Shown: positions 33,816 through 44,266, counted from the stretch's first letter. The stretch: DNA of 64,000 nucleotides from Pseudoalteromonas luteoviolacea (GCF_021654285.1 NZ_JAKFZS010000002.1:246252-310251), one strand, 5' to 3'. Numbers and translations are program-made. The notes: generated from the letters alone by a model not told the origin.

Positions 33816-35015
33816 ATGGCCTTAAAGAAATTTTTAGAAGACATTGAACCTCACTTTGAACCAGGTGGAAAACACGAGAAGTGGTATGCGCTTTATGAAG
33901 CTATCGCGACGGTTTTCTATACTCCTGGTTATGTAAACAAAGGCGGCACGCACGTGCGTGATAACATCGACCTGAAACGTATCATGATTTTGGTATGGAT
34001 GGCGACGTTCCCGGCTATGTTCTTTGGTATGTTCAACATCGGTCACCAAGCGGCATTAGCGATTGGTAGTGGTTTTGACATCGCATCTACTTGGCAAGCT
34101 GGTATTTTCCAAGCGTTAGGTGGTGAGCTGACAGCAGATTCTGGCTGGGCAGCGAAAATGTTTTATGGTGCGTGCTTCTTCTTACCTATTTATGGTACGG
34201 TGTTTATCGTAGGTGGTTTCTGGGAAGTATTATTCGCATCAGTGCGTAAGCACGAAGTAAACGAAGGTTTCTTCGTAACTTCAGTATTATTTGCATTGAT
34301 CCTGCCTGCAACCATTCCTTTATGGCAAGTTGCACTAGGTATCACGTTTGGTGTTGTGGTAGCTAAAGAAGTATTCGGTGGTACAGGCCGTAACTTCCTT
34401 AACCCTGCACTTGCTGGTCGTGCGTTCCTTTTCTTCGCATACCCAGGTGATATCTCAGGTGACACAGTATGGACAGCAGTAGATTCATTCTCTGGTGCTA
34501 CATACCTAGGTCAAGCAGCGATCGGTTCATTAGATTACAACAACATGCAGTTGTGGTGGGATGCATTCTACGGCTTTATCCAAGGTTCAATGGGTGAAAC
34601 GTCAACGCTAGCACTTGCAATTGGTGGTTTGTTCTTGATGTATGTTCGTATCGCGTCATGGCGCATCGTACTAGGTACATTCCTAGGTATGGTTGTGATG
34701 TCTACGCTACTGAACATGATCGGTTCTGACACGAACGCGACATTTGCTATGCCTTGGCATTGGCACTTAGTACTTGGTGGTTTTGCATTTGGTATGTTCT
34801 TTATGGCGACTGACCCAGTTTCTGCGTCTTTCACTGATAAAGGTAAATGGGCATACGGTGCATTAATTGGTGTTATGGTAGTTCTTATCCGTGTTGTTAA
34901 CCCGGCATACCCAGAAGGTATGATGTTAGCAATCCTATTTGCTAACCTATTCGCACCGCTATTCGACCACCTTGTAGTGCAGTCAAATGTGAAGAGGAGA
35001 TTGGCACGTGTCTAG
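33816..35015 (+). CDS. nqrB: Na+-NQR subunit B
   Basis: NqrB is a multi-helix membrane subunit that carries a covalent FMN and binds riboflavin; it forms part of the sodium path. The 399-residue protein has about ten hydrophobic segments and the FMN-threonine motif SFSGATYLG, where the flavin is attached by ApbE through a phosphoester bond. It begins two bases after nqrA, and its end overlaps the start of nqrC by eight bases. Confidence 0.97.
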   Translation: MALKKFLEDIEPHFEPGGKHEKWYALYEAIATVFYTPGYVNKGGTHVRDNIDLKRIMILVWMATFPAMFFGMFNIGHQAALAIGSGFDIASTWQAGIFQALGGELTADSGWAAKMFYGACFFLPIYGTVFIVGGFWEVLFASVRKHEVNEGFFVTSVLFALILPATIPLWQVALGITFGVVVAKEVFGGTGRNFLNPALAGRAFLFFAYPGDISGDTVWTAVDSFSGATYLGQAAIGSLDYNNMQLWWDAFYGFIQGSMGETSTLALAIGGLFLMYVRIASWRIVLGTFLGMVVMSTLLNMIGSDTNATFAMPWHWHLVLGGFAFGMFFMATDPVSASFTDKGKWAYGALIGVMVVLIRVVNPAYPEGMMLAILFANLFAPLFDHLVVQSNVKRRLARV

Positions 35016-35754
35016 TAACAATGAAACTATCGGCAAAACGTTAGGCGTTGTTGTTGGTTTATGTTTAGTGTGTGCAATCGTCGTATCTTTTGCGGCTGTT
35101 CAATTGCGCCCTTTACAACAGGCAAACAAAATTGAAGACGTTCAGCGTAACATTCTAGCAGCAGCTGGTTTTAAAGACGTTGAGAACGTTTCACAAAAGT
35201 ACAGCCAAGTTATCGATGCACGCGTTGTTGACTTAAAATCTGGTGAGTTTGTTGACACAGATCCTAACTCGTTCGATTTCACAATGACTAAGTTCGATGC
35301 AGAGCGCAGCTTCGCAGTACCAAAAGAAGATGACCTTGCTGGTGTTCTTCGTATGACGCACGAATCGCCTGTATACCTTGCTAAAGGCAGCAACGGTCAG
35401 GTTGAGTCTGTGATCCTGCCTGTGCAAGGTTACGGTCTTTGGGGCATCATGTATGGTTTCATCGCACTTGAGCTTGATACGAAAACGATTAAAGCTATCA
35501 ACTTCTATCAGCATAACGAAACCGCTGGTCTTGGTGGTGAAATACAGAACCCTAAGTGGACAGCTACTTGGGAAGGCAAGCAACTACCTGTTGATATTGT
35601 AAAAGGCACAGCTGGCAACGATATTCACAAAGTTGATGGTCTATCTGGCGCAACACTAACTTCGAACGGTGTTGATAACACATTCAAGTTCTGGACAGGC
35701 GATAAAGCGTTTGGTCCATTCCTAGCGAAAGTACGTGAAGGGGCATTGAACTAA
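35008..35754 (+). CDS. nqrC: Na+-NQR subunit C
   Basis: NqrC is anchored by one N-terminal helix (about residues 11-30) and exposes a periplasmic FMN domain. The second covalent FMN threonine is in [15 protein letters not shown] (SGAT motif). The gene uses GTG as start ([10 protein letters not shown]) and overlaps nqrB by eight bases and nqrD by one (TAATG), so translation is coupled along the operon. Length (248 residues) is typical. Confidence 0.96.
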   Translation: MSSNNETIGKTLGVVVGLCLVCAIVVSFAAVQLRPLQQANKIEDVQRNILAAAGFKDVENVSQKYSQVIDARVVDLKSGEFVDTDPNSFDFTMTKFDAERSFAVPKEDDLAGVLRMTHESPVYLAKGSNGQVESVILPVQGYGLWGIMYGFIALELDTKTIKAINFYQHNETAGLGGEIQNPKWTATWEGKQLPVDIVKGTAGNDIHKVDGLSGATLTSNGVDNTFKFWTGDKAFGPFLAKVREGALN

Positions 35755-36386
35755 TGGCTAATGCAAAAGAAATGAAGGAAGTCTTGTTAGGACCAGTCTT
35801 CGCAAACAACCCAATTGCTCTGCAAGTACTGGGTATTTGTTCTGCGCTAGCGGTTACTTCAAGCCTTAAAAATGCACTTATCATGTCACTTGCTTTGACT
35901 GTGGTAACTGCGTTCTCAAGCTTATTTATCTCGTTGATCCGTAACCACATTCCGTCAAGTGTACGTATCATCGTTCAAATGACGATTATCGCATCATTGG
36001 TAATCGTTGTTGACCAAACACTTCAAGCATTTGTCTATGCTACGGCTAAAGAACTAACGGTATTCGTTGGTCTGATCATTACTAACTGTATCGTAATGGG
36101 TCGTGCAGAAGCATATGCAATGAAGTCGCCACCGCTTATGTCTTTCTTAGACGGTATCGGTAACGGTCTTGGTTACTCAGTAGTTCTAATTACAATTGGT
36201 TTTGTACGTGAACTATTCGGTGCAGGTGCACTATTTGGTGTTGAAATTCTTCCACTTGTTGCTGACGGTGGTTGGTACCAGCCAATGGGTCTATTAATTA
36301 TGCCATTCAGTTCATTCTTCTTAGTTGGTTTCTTCATTTGGGTACTTCGTACTTATAAGAAAGACCAAGTAGAAGCGAAGGCATAA
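35754..36386 (+). CDS. nqrD: Na+-NQR subunit D
   Basis: NqrD is a six-helix membrane protein of the NqrDE/RnfAE family. The 210-residue product has [37 protein letters not shown], and the conserved cysteine in [14 protein letters not shown] that, with the equivalent in NqrE, helps hold a membrane-embedded Fe centre. The start codon overlaps the nqrC stop. Its homology with NqrE is visible but they are distinct genes. Confidence 0.96.
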   Translation: MANAKEMKEVLLGPVFANNPIALQVLGICSALAVTSSLKNALIMSLALTVVTAFSSLFISLIRNHIPSSVRIIVQMTIIASLVIVVDQTLQAFVYATAKELTVFVGLIITNCIVMGRAEAYAMKSPPLMSFLDGIGNGLGYSVVLITIGFVRELFGAGALFGVEILPLVADGGWYQPMGLLIMPFSSFFLVGFFIWVLRTYKKDQVEAKA

Positions 36387-36396
36387 GGGGAGAAAG

Positions 36397-37005
36397 ATGG
36401 AACATTATCTTAGCTTATTTGTAAAAGCTGTTTTCATTGAAAACTTAGCGCTATCTTTCTTCTTAGGTATGTGTACATTCCTTGCGGTATCTAAGAAAGT
36501 AACTACCTCGTTTGGTCTTGGTGTTGCTGTTATCTTCGTACTAGGTGTGGCTGTACCGGTAAACAACATCGTTTATCACGCAGTATTAGCACCAGGTGCA
36601 CTAGAGTGGCTTGGTTTCCCAGAGGCTGACTTAAGCTTCTTGAAATTCTTGACTTTCATCGGTGTAATTGCAGCACTGGTACAGATCCTTGAAATGACTT
36701 TGGACAAGTTTTTCCCAGCGCTATACAACGCACTTGGTATTTTCTTGCCACTGATCACAGTAAACTGTGCGATTTTCGGTGCGGTAGCATTCATGGTTGA
36801 GCGTAACTACAACCTAACAGAATCAGTCGTATTCGGCGTCGGTTCTGGTGTGGGTTGGGCGCTTGCAATTGTATTGCTAGCAGGTCTTCGTGAGAAGATG
36901 AAGTATGCTGATATCCCTGACGGTCTTCGTGGTTTAGGTATTACCTTTATCACTGTAGGTCTTATGGGCTTTGGCTTCTTGTCATTCTCTGGTATTTCAC
37001 TTTAA
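36397..37005 (+). CDS. nqrE: Na+-NQR subunit E
   Basis: NqrE pairs with NqrD as an inverted-topology six-helix subunit. The 202-residue product carries [20 protein letters not shown] with its conserved cysteine, [19 protein letters not shown] with the second, and the C-terminal [20 protein letters not shown] lies before the ATG. It follows nqrD by ten bases. Confidence 0.96.
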   Translation: MEHYLSLFVKAVFIENLALSFFLGMCTFLAVSKKVTTSFGLGVAVIFVLGVAVPVNNIVYHAVLAPGALEWLGFPEADLSFLKFLTFIGVIAALVQILEMTLDKFFPALYNALGIFLPLITVNCAIFGAVAFMVERNYNLTESVVFGVGSGVGWALAIVLLAGLREKMKYADIPDGLRGLGITFITVGLMGFGFLSFSGISL

Positions 37006-37024
37006 TTAGCGAGGAAACTATACG

Positions 37025-38251
37025 ATGGAAACTATTGTATTAGGTGTAAGTATGTTCATCGCTATCGTTGTGATCTTGGTGCTAGTCATCATCGCAGCGA
37101 AATCGAAGCTTGTACCAAGCGGTGACATCACAATCGGCATCAATGGCGATGCAGATAAAGCAATTACTTCAGCACCAGGTGGTAAGCTACTAGGCTCACT
37201 AGCTGATGCAGGTATCTTCATTTCATCAGCATGTGGTGGTGGTGGTTCTTGTGGCCAGTGTCGCGTACATGTTCATTCTGGTGGTGGTGATATCCTTCCA
37301 ACTGAGCTTGACCACATTACTAAAGGTGAAGCACGTGAAGGTTGTCGTCTAGCGTGTCAGGTTGCAGTTAAAACTGACATGGAAATCGAAGTAGAAGAGT
37401 CTATCTTCGGTGTTAAAAAGTGGGAATGTACAGTTATCTCAAACGATAACAAAGCGACATTCATTAAAGAGCTTAAGCTTGGTATCCCTGAAGGTGAGGT
37501 TGTACCTTTCCGTGCAGGTGGTTATATCCAGATTGAAGCGCCAGCTCACCACGTTAAATACGCTGACTTTGATATTCCTGACGAGTATCGTGGCGACTGG
37601 GAGCGTTTCGGCTTCTTTAACCTTGAGTCTAAGGTTGATGACGAAACAATCCGTGCATACTCAATGGCGAACTACCCAGAAGAGTTTGGCATCATCATGC
37701 TTAACGTACGTATTGCGACTCCGCCGCCAAATAACCTAAGCCTACCTTGTGGTAAGATGTCATCGTACATCTGGTCACTAAAAGAAGGTGATAAAGTCAC
37801 TATCTCTGGTCCATTCGGTGAATTCTTCGCGAAAGAAACTGATGCAGAAATGGTATTCGTTGGTGGTGGTGCAGGTATGGCACCAATGCGTTCACACATC
37901 TTCGACCAGCTTAAGCGTCTTAACTCAGACCGTAAGATGTCTTTCTGGTACGGTGCACGTTCTAAGCGTGAGATGTTCTACGTAGAAGACTTTGACGGCC
38001 TAGCAGCTGACAACGAAAACTTCCAGTGGCATGTAGCACTTTCAGATCCTCAACCAGAGGATAACTGGGAAGGTTATACAGGCTTCATCCACAACGTATT
38101 ATTAGAAAACTATCTGAAGGACCATGAAGCGCCTGAAGATTGTGAGTTCTACATGTGTGGTCCACCGATGATGAACGCGGCTGTTATCAACATGCTGAAA
38201 GATCTAGGTGTTGAAGACGAAAACATCCTACTTGATGACTTCGGTGGTTAA
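37025..38251 (+). CDS. nqrF: Na+-NQR subunit F
   Basis: NqrF is the NADH entry point with one N-terminal helix, a plant-type [2Fe-2S] ferredoxin domain and an FAD/NADH reductase domain. The iron-sulfur ligands are in [12 protein letters not shown] and GCRLACQV. The FAD motif RAYSMANYP and the NAD part [12 protein letters not shown] and MCGPPMM are clear. It is 408 residues long and ends the operon before a strong terminator; apbE begins 99 bases later. Confidence 0.97.
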   Translation: METIVLGVSMFIAIVVILVLVIIAAKSKLVPSGDITIGINGDADKAITSAPGGKLLGSLADAGIFISSACGGGGSCGQCRVHVHSGGGDILPTELDHITKGEAREGCRLACQVAVKTDMEIEVEESIFGVKKWECTVISNDNKATFIKELKLGIPEGEVVPFRAGGYIQIEAPAHHVKYADFDIPDEYRGDWERFGFFNLESKVDDETIRAYSMANYPEEFGIIMLNVRIATPPPNNLSLPCGKMSSYIWSLKEGDKVTISGPFGEFFAKETDAEMVFVGGGAGMAPMRSHIFDQLKRLNSDRKMSFWYGARSKREMFYVEDFDGLAADNENFQWHVALSDPQPEDNWEGYTGFIHNVLLENYLKDHEAPEDCEFYMCGPPMMNAAVINMLKDLGVEDENILLDDFGG

Positions 38252-38293
38252 TTAGGAACTTAGATATGATGATAAATCGTATTTAATAAGATT

Positions 38294-38327
38294 AAACCCC
38301 TAGGGCATTCCCTAGGGGTTTTTTTAT
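38294..38327 (+). terminator. Rho-independent terminator after nqrF
   Basis: AAACCCCTAGGG pairs over 12 bp with CCCTAGGGGTTT around CATT and ends in a T-run of seven or more. Confidence 0.95.
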
Positions 38328-38350
38328 ATGCTCTAAGGACTAAAAAGTAG

Positions 38351-39382
38351 ATGCAAAAACTCAGCTATTTATTCTCTGTTATTTTTTTGATGTTTTTTTT
38401 GTCCGCTTGTGGACAACAGCAAACTCAACAAAAGCCGGTTGAAATTAACGGCAAAACCATGGGAACTACCTATAACATTAAAGTATTTCCTGGTCCGGTG
38501 AGCTTAGAAGCGCAGCGTTTTAAGCAAGAAGTGGATGAAGCGCTTGTGGCAGTTAACCAATCCATGTCTACCTACATTCCCGACTCAGAAATCAATCGCT
38601 TTAATCGCCTTGAGGCTAATACAGTAATGCCGATTAGTGGCGATTTTCGTGCCGTGATCGCAGAGTCTATTCGCTTAGGTGAGTCGACTAAAACCTTAGA
38701 TGTGACGATGGGACCGCTGATTGATTTATGGGGCTTTGGTCCAGATAAAAGACCGACCAAAAGACCTTCGCAATCTGACATTGAAGCCATGCAAGCAAAT
38801 ATCGGTGTAAATAAGTTAGCGCTGACAGATGAAGGGCTGGCGAAATCACTGCCACATCTTGAATTATCTTTTTCAGCGACGGCGAAAGGTTACGGCATTG
38901 ACAAAGTTGCAGAGTTGATTGAGAAAAAAGGCTTATCTAATTATATGGTAGAGATTGGCGGAGAACTTCGTATCTCTGGTAATAAGCCAGATGATTCACC
39001 TTGGCGAATAGCGATTGAAAAACCAGATGCACCGGCAGGACAGCGTCAAATTCACCGAGTTGTAGAGCCGGGCAATAATGCCATTGCCACGTCAGGGGAC
39101 TATCGTATTTTTTACGAAATGGATGGCGAGGTATTTACACACCTAATTGACCCGGGTACCGGCAGACCTGTGCGCCATGACTTGGTGTCTGTGACGGTGT
39201 TACATCCTTCAGCAATGACAGCTGATGGCTTGGCAACAGCGCTTACCGTGATGGGAACGCAACGAGCAAGAGCTTATGCAGAAGAGCATGACCTACCAGT
39301 GTACTTGATCAGTAAGACAGACGCTGGCCTAGAGACATTCTCAAGCACTGCGTTTAAGCCGTATTTAGATGTAAAAAAGTAA
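38351..39382 (+). CDS. apbE: FAD:protein FMN transferase ApbE
   Basis: ApbE moves FMN from FAD onto threonine residues of NqrB and NqrC. The 343-residue lipoprotein has a signal with lipobox (LSACGQQQ), then KTMGTTYNIK, MSTYIPDSEINRFN, TLDVTMGPLIDLWGFG, and the metal/FAD site motifs SATAKGYGID and the C-terminal TADGLATAL. It directly follows nqrF, whose partner subunits are its substrates, a conserved link. The nqrF terminator separates them, so basal read-through or a separate promoter is implied. Confidence 0.95.
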   Translation: MQKLSYLFSVIFLMFFLSACGQQQTQQKPVEINGKTMGTTYNIKVFPGPVSLEAQRFKQEVDEALVAVNQSMSTYIPDSEINRFNRLEANTVMPISGDFRAVIAESIRLGESTKTLDVTMGPLIDLWGFGPDKRPTKRPSQSDIEAMQANIGVNKLALTDEGLAKSLPHLELSFSATAKGYGIDKVAELIEKKGLSNYMVEIGGELRISGNKPDDSPWRIAIEKPDAPAGQRQIHRVVEPGNNAIATSGDYRIFYEMDGEVFTHLIDPGTGRPVRHDLVSVTVLHPSAMTADGLATALTVMGTQRARAYAEEHDLPVYLISKTDAGLETFSSTAFKPYLDVKK

Positions 39383-39521
39383 TCAGTGGATTCGGTTAAA
39401 TATCATTGCTTTTAGTGTGGTAAATTCATTCAACTTTGACGGATTTAGATATATAATATTGTCAATACACCGTCAGTTGCTTGGAACTTGACCAAGCTAG
39501 TTTATTGAGGGGCCTTTGCCT

Positions 39522-39734
39522 ATGTCACTATTTATTCTTACCTTTGGGTTACTTATCTTGATCGCTGCAGCTATGGCTGTGGGTGTAATCGTTCAGAAAA
39601 AATCAATGGCAAGTAGCTGTGGTGGTTTAGGCTCAATGGGTATCGATAAAATCTGTGATTGTGATGACCCATGTGATAAGCGTAAAAAGCGTTTAGCCAA
39701 AGAGCAATCTTGGCGCGAAAACCAAATTCTATAA
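39522..39734 (+). CDS. nqrM: Na+-NQR maturation factor NqrM
   Basis: The 70-residue protein (formerly DUF539) has one N-terminal transmembrane helix (about residues 2-23) followed by a cysteine motif: SSCGGLGSMGIDKICDCDDPCDKR, given in parts as SSCGGLG and CDCDDPCD. NqrM is required to assemble the Fe centre between NqrD and NqrE. GAGGGG precedes the ATG; the TTG two codons earlier is less likely. Its place downstream of apbE completes the nqr assembly suite. Confidence 0.95.
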   Translation: MSLFILTFGLLILIAAAMAVGVIVQKKSMASSCGGLGSMGIDKICDCDDPCDKRKKRLAKEQSWRENQIL

Positions 39735-39740
39735 TTAGAT

Positions 39741-39766
39741 AAAAACGCAGGCTAGCCTGCGTTTTT
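39741..39766. terminator. Terminator after nqrM
   Basis: A fully palindromic hairpin, AAAAACGCAGG-CTAG-CCTGCGTTTTT, ends the nqrM transcript just before cobC. Confidence 0.92.
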
Positions 39767-39781
39767 ATTATCTCCAAGTAT

Positions 39782-40381
39782 ATGCTGCAAACTCTTTACT
39801 TTGTTCGTCATACTGAAACGACATTATCCGGTAAGTTATTAGGGCAAACCGATCCTCCTTTAACTGAACAAAGTCAAAACCAATTACTCAAAACACTCCA
39901 TAGTTTACCCAAGCCAAAACGTGTGCTCAGCTCGCCAAGACTGCGATGTCAGGTTGTAGCAAAAGCATTTTCAGAAAAGCTGGATGTAGAGTTTACAGTC
40001 GTCAATGCACTACAAGAAATGCATTTTGGCGAGTGGGATGGTAAAAGCTATGAGTGGCTTTGGCAGCATACTCGCTCCCCGAGTGTTGGCGACTTTTGGC
40101 AAAACCCTTGGTCAGTAACACCGCCGCAAGGTGAGAGTATGGCCTGTTTTAATTCACGTATTAAAGCTTGGTGGCGTACTTTCACATCTCAAAGCAGTGA
40201 TGACACAATCGTTATTGTAACCCATGGTGGGGTTATGAAGCAGCTACTGGCACACTGGCTTGCATTGCCTGAAGGCGCGGTAAATCATTTAAACTGCTTT
40301 GAAGTTGGATATGGCAAGGTCATTCAGGTTTCAGTTTTCTATGATGAACAGGGGAGTGCATGGCCTAAAGTTGTGTTTTAG
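39782..40381 (+). CDS. cobC: Histidine phosphatase, probable alpha-ribazole phosphatase CobC
   Basis: The 199-residue protein is a histidine-phosphatase with the catalytic YFVRHTET motif, SSPRLRC, EMHFGEWDG and the second histidine in VTHGGVMK. These short members next to cobalamin genes dephosphorylate alpha-ribazole phosphate (or cobalamin phosphate) at the end of nucleotide-loop assembly. The gene lies directly upstream of the B12 riboswitch and is therefore not controlled by it. It starts 15 bases after the nqrM terminator. Confidence 0.8.
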   Translation: MLQTLYFVRHTETTLSGKLLGQTDPPLTEQSQNQLLKTLHSLPKPKRVLSSPRLRCQVVAKAFSEKLDVEFTVVNALQEMHFGEWDGKSYEWLWQHTRSPSVGDFWQNPWSVTPPQGESMACFNSRIKAWWRTFTSQSSDDTIVIVTHGGVMKQLLAHWLALPEGAVNHLNCFEVGYGKVIQVSVFYDEQGSAWPKVVF

Positions 40382-40414
40382 CCATCTAGACTTCATAATA
40401 CACAAAATTATTTC

Positions 40415-40600
40415 GACATCACTTGGGAATGAGGTGTGAACCCTCAGCTGTCCCCGCAACTGTAAAAATGATTGCATGACTACTCATTTAAAGCCAGATA
40501 CCAAGGTTGGAATAAAGACTTAAGCGGGCGCACTTGGGTCATGTCATTTTACCAAGTCATATTTATGATTCAGTGGTATTTTGATGTGTGCCCCATCTAG
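40415..40600 (+). promoter_or_regulatory. Adenosylcobalamin riboswitch with expression platform
   Basis: The conserved aptamer core is visible: GGGAATGAGGTGTGAA (40425 on), the invariant CAGCTGTCCCCGCAACTGTAA stretch (40445 on, in parts CTGTCCCCGCAACTGT) and the B12-box-like GCCAGATACC (40493-40502). Downstream, GGGCGCAC (40526-40533) can pair with GTGTGCCC (40586-40593), just before the GAGGAA ribosome site of btuD, and ACTTGG/CCAAGT form a nested stem. No T-run follows, so control of translation initiation is more likely than termination. Confidence 0.92.
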
Positions 40601-40607
40601 AGGAATT

Positions 40608-41432
40608 ATGGCGGCAACACCAATATCAGTCGATAGCTTACATCTAGTTATCAATAATAAATCAATTTTATCCAATATCAGCTTTTCAGTTGCAGAGGGT
40701 CAGTGTGTTGGTCTCATCGGACCTAACGGGGCTGGAAAATCCTCTTTACTACGATGTTTATACCGTTTTCAAAGTCCAACATCCGGTACTATCAGTATTA
40801 ATGGTAAAGATGTAAGTGAGTATGACAGACAAAGTTATGCTCGAAAAGTCGCTGCAGTGCTCCAGGAGATCCCAAGTCAATTTAATCTCGCTGTTTTTGA
40901 TGTTGTTGCCATGGGCCTCACACCGCATAAAAGTTTATTTTCCAGCGTGTCACTACGTGACAAACAGGCAATCCAAGAAGCGCTATTAAAGGTCGGATTA
41001 ACACATAAACAAAAGCAATCCTATGAGTCTCTATCAGGGGGGGAAAAACAGCGGGTGATGATAGCCAGAGCTATTGTCCAGCGCCCAAGTTTACTCTTAA
41101 TGGATGAGCCTACCAGCCATTTGGACGTGAAGTACCAAATCGAAATTATGGCGCTAGCTAAATCATTAGGGATCACTGTGCTCGCCTCTTTTCATGACTT
41201 AAATTTAGCCTCAGCCCTCTGTGACGCAATGTTAGTTTTAAATCATGGAGAGCTTGTTATTCATGGCACGCCTAAAGAGGTGGTGAGTGAGTCTATGTTA
41301 GCACACGTTTTTGGTGTCAAAGCCGACGTGACTCTCCAAACATGTCCTGTGAGTGAGCAAGACATCCCACATATTCGTTATCAGTATCACTTATCGGGCG
41401 ATGGCGAGTTATCATCGAGGGGACGAGCATGA
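40608..41432 (+). CDS. btuD: Vitamin B12 ABC transporter ATPase BtuD
   Basis: This is the ATPase of a FecCDE/BtuCD-type importer. The 274-residue protein has Walker A GPNGAGKSSLL, the Q-loop in AAVLQEIPSQ, signature LSGGEKQRV, Walker B LLLMDEPTSHLD and the switch histidine in ASFHDLNLA. The ATG at 40608 follows GAGGAA. It is the first gene after the cobalamin riboswitch and overlaps btuC by four bases. A cobalt or iron chelate substrate is excluded mainly by context. Confidence 0.92.
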   Translation: MAATPISVDSLHLVINNKSILSNISFSVAEGQCVGLIGPNGAGKSSLLRCLYRFQSPTSGTISINGKDVSEYDRQSYARKVAAVLQEIPSQFNLAVFDVVAMGLTPHKSLFSSVSLRDKQAIQEALLKVGLTHKQKQSYESLSGGEKQRVMIARAIVQRPSLLLMDEPTSHLDVKYQIEIMALAKSLGITVLASFHDLNLASALCDAMLVLNHGELVIHGTPKEVVSESMLAHVFGVKADVTLQTCPVSEQDIPHIRYQYHLSGDGELSSRGRA

Positions 41433-42421
41433 GGTTAGCTGCAAGCAGTGCATTGTTACTCTTATGTTTATTTAGCTTTGTGTGCGCCCTAAGTATCGGG
41501 GCAGTGCAAGTTGATTTTTACGATGTTTGGTTGGCCTTATGGTCATACGACAACACCCAGTTAGCACAAAAAATTGTTATCGAGCTGAGGTTACCGCGTA
41601 CCGTACTTGCATTTCTGGCTGGAGCTGGGCTTGCGACAGCGGGGCTGATTTTACAGACAGTCACACGTAACCCCCTTGCTGACCCCTATCTATTTGGTAT
41701 CTCTTCAGGAGCCTCTTTTGGCGTGGTGTTGCTATTAACATTATTTGGAATGCAAAGTGCACTTGCCATGTCCGGCGCCGCTTTACTTGGCAGTATGTGT
41801 GCCATGTGTCTGTTGTTGCTGATTGCCTATCATAAGGGCACTGCGCAAATTGAAAATATGTTGCTGGCGGGTGTCGCATTGTCTTTCTTATTTAATGCAT
41901 TTACGAGTTTGCTCTTATATTGGAGCGATCCCCAAGCGGTTACCGCCATTATCTTTTGGAGCTTAGGAAGCTTCAGTCGTGCTGATTGGCTGTGGATGTG
42001 GTTGCCTGCTGTTGTGGTACTAAGTGGAATGATGACCGTTGTATGTTTTAGACGGCATCTAAATGCGTTGCTATTGGGCGATGAAAGTGCGGTAACTTTA
42101 GGCGTTAATGTACACAGGTTGCGCTTGGGCATGTTATTAGTGAGTTCTTTGATCACAGCTGTGTTAGTCGCAGCATGTGGCGGAGTCGGCTTTGTTGGCT
42201 TAATGATCCCACACATAGTGCGGTTTTTTATCTCTCAAGCGCGTGTATTAGGCATGTTAGTCACGGCTTTAAGCGGTGGATTATTGATGCTGTGGGTGGA
42301 TGTGCTGGCCCGAATAATCATAGAAAACCAAGAATTGCCTATTGGCGTGATTACTGCGGCCATAGGTAGCGTCTTTTTCTTATCTTTGCTTATGTTTCGC
42401 AAGCGAGCGGCAAGCATTTAA
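41429..42421 (+). CDS. btuC: Vitamin B12 ABC transporter permease BtuC
   Basis: A 330-residue FecCD-family permease with about ten hydrophobic segments. It includes the family blocks LRLPRTVLAFLAGAGLATAG, LADPYLFGISSGASFG, and the cytoplasmic coupling region GFVGLMIPHIVRFF. It overlaps btuD (ATGA) and, 11 bases later, is followed by cobT. With btuF at the distal end of the operon it forms a complete importer; the outer-membrane receptor BtuB is not in the window. Confidence 0.93.
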   Translation: MRLAASSALLLLCLFSFVCALSIGAVQVDFYDVWLALWSYDNTQLAQKIVIELRLPRTVLAFLAGAGLATAGLILQTVTRNPLADPYLFGISSGASFGVVLLLTLFGMQSALAMSGAALLGSMCAMCLLLLIAYHKGTAQIENMLLAGVALSFLFNAFTSLLLYWSDPQAVTAIIFWSLGSFSRADWLWMWLPAVVVLSGMMTVVCFRRHLNALLLGDESAVTLGVNVHRLRLGMLLVSSLITAVLVAACGGVGFVGLMIPHIVRFFISQARVLGMLVTALSGGLLMLWVDVLARIIIENQELPIGVITAAIGSVFFLSLLMFRKRAASI

Positions 42422-42432
42422 CAGAGGCCCAT

Positions 42433-43488
42433 ATGATCCCTGCTTTAGATTTAACACACAGTGATTTTGTACAGCAAAAACTGGATTTAAAAACAAAACC
42501 TCAAGGCTCATTGGGTAAGTTAGAGGCACTGGCAAAGCAATTGGTGTTGATTTACGCACAAGGCATGTCAAAAGAGACAATGGCCGCGCAGCTTTTTAAC
42601 GTTAAAAATCCATCAGTCAGTATTTTTGCAGGTGACCATGGCATTGCCAGTGAAGGCATCTCTATTGCACCGAGTGAGGTCACAGGTCAAATGGTGGCTA
42701 ATTTTGCTGATGGCGGTGCTGCGATTTGTGTATTAGCCCGTCAGCTGGGCTGGCGTCTAAATATAGTGGATTGCGGTATTCTTAAGTCTGTTCAAAACAG
42801 TCATGTGATTGACAACAGGCTTGGGGCAACGACTGCGCCTTTTCATTTGCAACCGGCGATGAGTGAGGCTCAGTTAGTGCAAGGTTTTGATAATGCCAAG
42901 CAGCTTGTTGCAGCAGAGTTGGACGTGGGCTGTAATTTATTTGCGTTTGGTGAAATGGGGATAGGTAACACCACGTCTGCTGCCGCAATTTTTTCTGCGC
43001 TTTGTAGTTTGACACCGAAGGAGACTGTCGGACAGGGCACAGGCGTAAGCCAAGATATTGTTGCTAAAAAACAACGGCTGATAGAGCAGGCACTAGACCT
43101 TCATCAGTTGGACTGCAATGACCCGAAACAGATTTTACAAAGCGTTGGCGGATTTGAAATTGCCCATATGGTTGGTGCTATGCTCGCCGTCGCTGAGGCG
43201 AAAAAGCCAATTTTAGTGGATGGTTTTATTGCGACAGCTGCGGCTATGTTGGCCATTTCGATGGCGCCAAACGCGAAGCAATATATGGTGTTTGCGCATT
43301 GTTCCAACGAACAAGGGCATAAGAAGATGCTAGAGTGGCTACATGTAGAGCCATTACTGCAGTTAGATATGCGCTTGGGAGAAGGAAGCGGTGCGGCGTT
43401 AGCACTGCCTATCATTCAAAGTGCATTGGCCATTTATAACGATATGGCAAGCTTTTCTCAAGCACAAGTAACCCAAGTGGTTGGCTGA
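42433..43488 (+). CDS. cobT: Nicotinate-nucleotide:dimethylbenzimidazole phosphoribosyltransferase
   Basis: CobT makes alpha-ribazole 5'-phosphate from nicotinate mononucleotide and 5,6-dimethylbenzimidazole. The 351-residue product has LDLKTKPQGSLGKLE, the FAGDHGIASEGIS block, FGEMGIGNTTSAAA, VGGFEIAHMVGAML and the catalytic glutamate in RLGEGSGAALALPI. It is part of the nucleotide-loop assembly set with cobS, cobU and cobC. Confidence 0.96.
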   Translation: MIPALDLTHSDFVQQKLDLKTKPQGSLGKLEALAKQLVLIYAQGMSKETMAAQLFNVKNPSVSIFAGDHGIASEGISIAPSEVTGQMVANFADGGAAICVLARQLGWRLNIVDCGILKSVQNSHVIDNRLGATTAPFHLQPAMSEAQLVQGFDNAKQLVAAELDVGCNLFAFGEMGIGNTTSAAAIFSALCSLTPKETVGQGTGVSQDIVAKKQRLIEQALDLHQLDCNDPKQILQSVGGFEIAHMVGAMLAVAEAKKPILVDGFIATAAAMLAISMAPNAKQYMVFAHCSNEQGHKKMLEWLHVEPLLQLDMRLGEGSGAALALPIIQSALAIYNDMASFSQAQVTQVVG

Positions 43489-43489
43489 T

Positions 43490-44266
43490 ATGACACAGTG
43501 GTCTTTATTTAAATTGGCCGTGATATTTTTAACGCGGGTCCCAATTAAATTAACGGCGTCTGTGACGGATACCGATATAAATCAGTCTAGTCGATACTTT
43601 GCCTGTGTGGGTGTTTGCATCGGCTTGGTGATGGCATTCCTGCTGTGGGCTTTGTCGCTTGTATTGCCTATGAGCGTAGCAATTTTATTCACTATCGGTG
43701 CTAGCTTATTACTCACAGGCGCATTCCATGAAGATGGGTTTGCAGATGTGTGGGATGGCTTTGGCGGTGGTTGGAGTCAGCAGCAGAAGCTGGACATCAT
43801 GAAGGACAGTCGCCTGGGCACCTATGGTAGTGTAGCGCTGCTTATCTTAATGCTGAGTAAATTTCACTTGATGCTTACACTTAGCAGCAACCTATTCGCT
43901 CTGTTATGGGGGATTGTGTTGGCGCAGTCTTTGAGCCGCCTAAACGCGACGAGTTTGATTGGCAAGTTGCCTTATGTACAGTTAGATGCGCAGAGTAAAG
44001 TCAAGCCTGTGGCAAAAAGCCTACAGCTAGCCTGTCGTGCAATTTTATACCTAACAGGCATTGCCGTTATAGCTATTGCTTCTGTCTGCTCAGTGCTTAC
44101 GTTATGGCAAGTGATTGCTTTAATCGTCACTTTATGGCTCACCCGTCTTTTGTGTCAATATTGGTTTAAAAAGCAGTTGGGTGGTTACACAGGGGATTGC
44201 TTGGGCGCAGCGCAGCAAATCTCAGAGTTAATGATTTATACCTTTTTGGTTGTAAGCCTTATATGA
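43490..44266 (+). CDS. cobS: Adenosylcobinamide-GDP ribazoletransferase CobS
   Basis: CobS joins adenosylcobinamide-GDP and alpha-ribazole phosphate at the membrane. The 258-residue protein is strongly hydrophobic and has the family motif FHEDGFADVWDGFGGG, MKDSRLGTYGSVAL and GGYTGDCLGA. The ATG at 43490 comes one base after the cobT stop; the frame start upstream would overlap cobT. Its stop overlaps cobU (ATGA). Confidence 0.95.
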   Translation: MTQWSLFKLAVIFLTRVPIKLTASVTDTDINQSSRYFACVGVCIGLVMAFLLWALSLVLPMSVAILFTIGASLLLTGAFHEDGFADVWDGFGGGWSQQQKLDIMKDSRLGTYGSVALLILMLSKFHLMLTLSSNLFALLWGIVLAQSLSRLNATSLIGKLPYVQLDAQSKVKPVAKSLQLACRAILYLTGIAVIAIASVCSVLTLWQVIALIVTLWLTRLLCQYWFKKQLGGYTGDCLGAAQQISELMIYTFLVVSLI

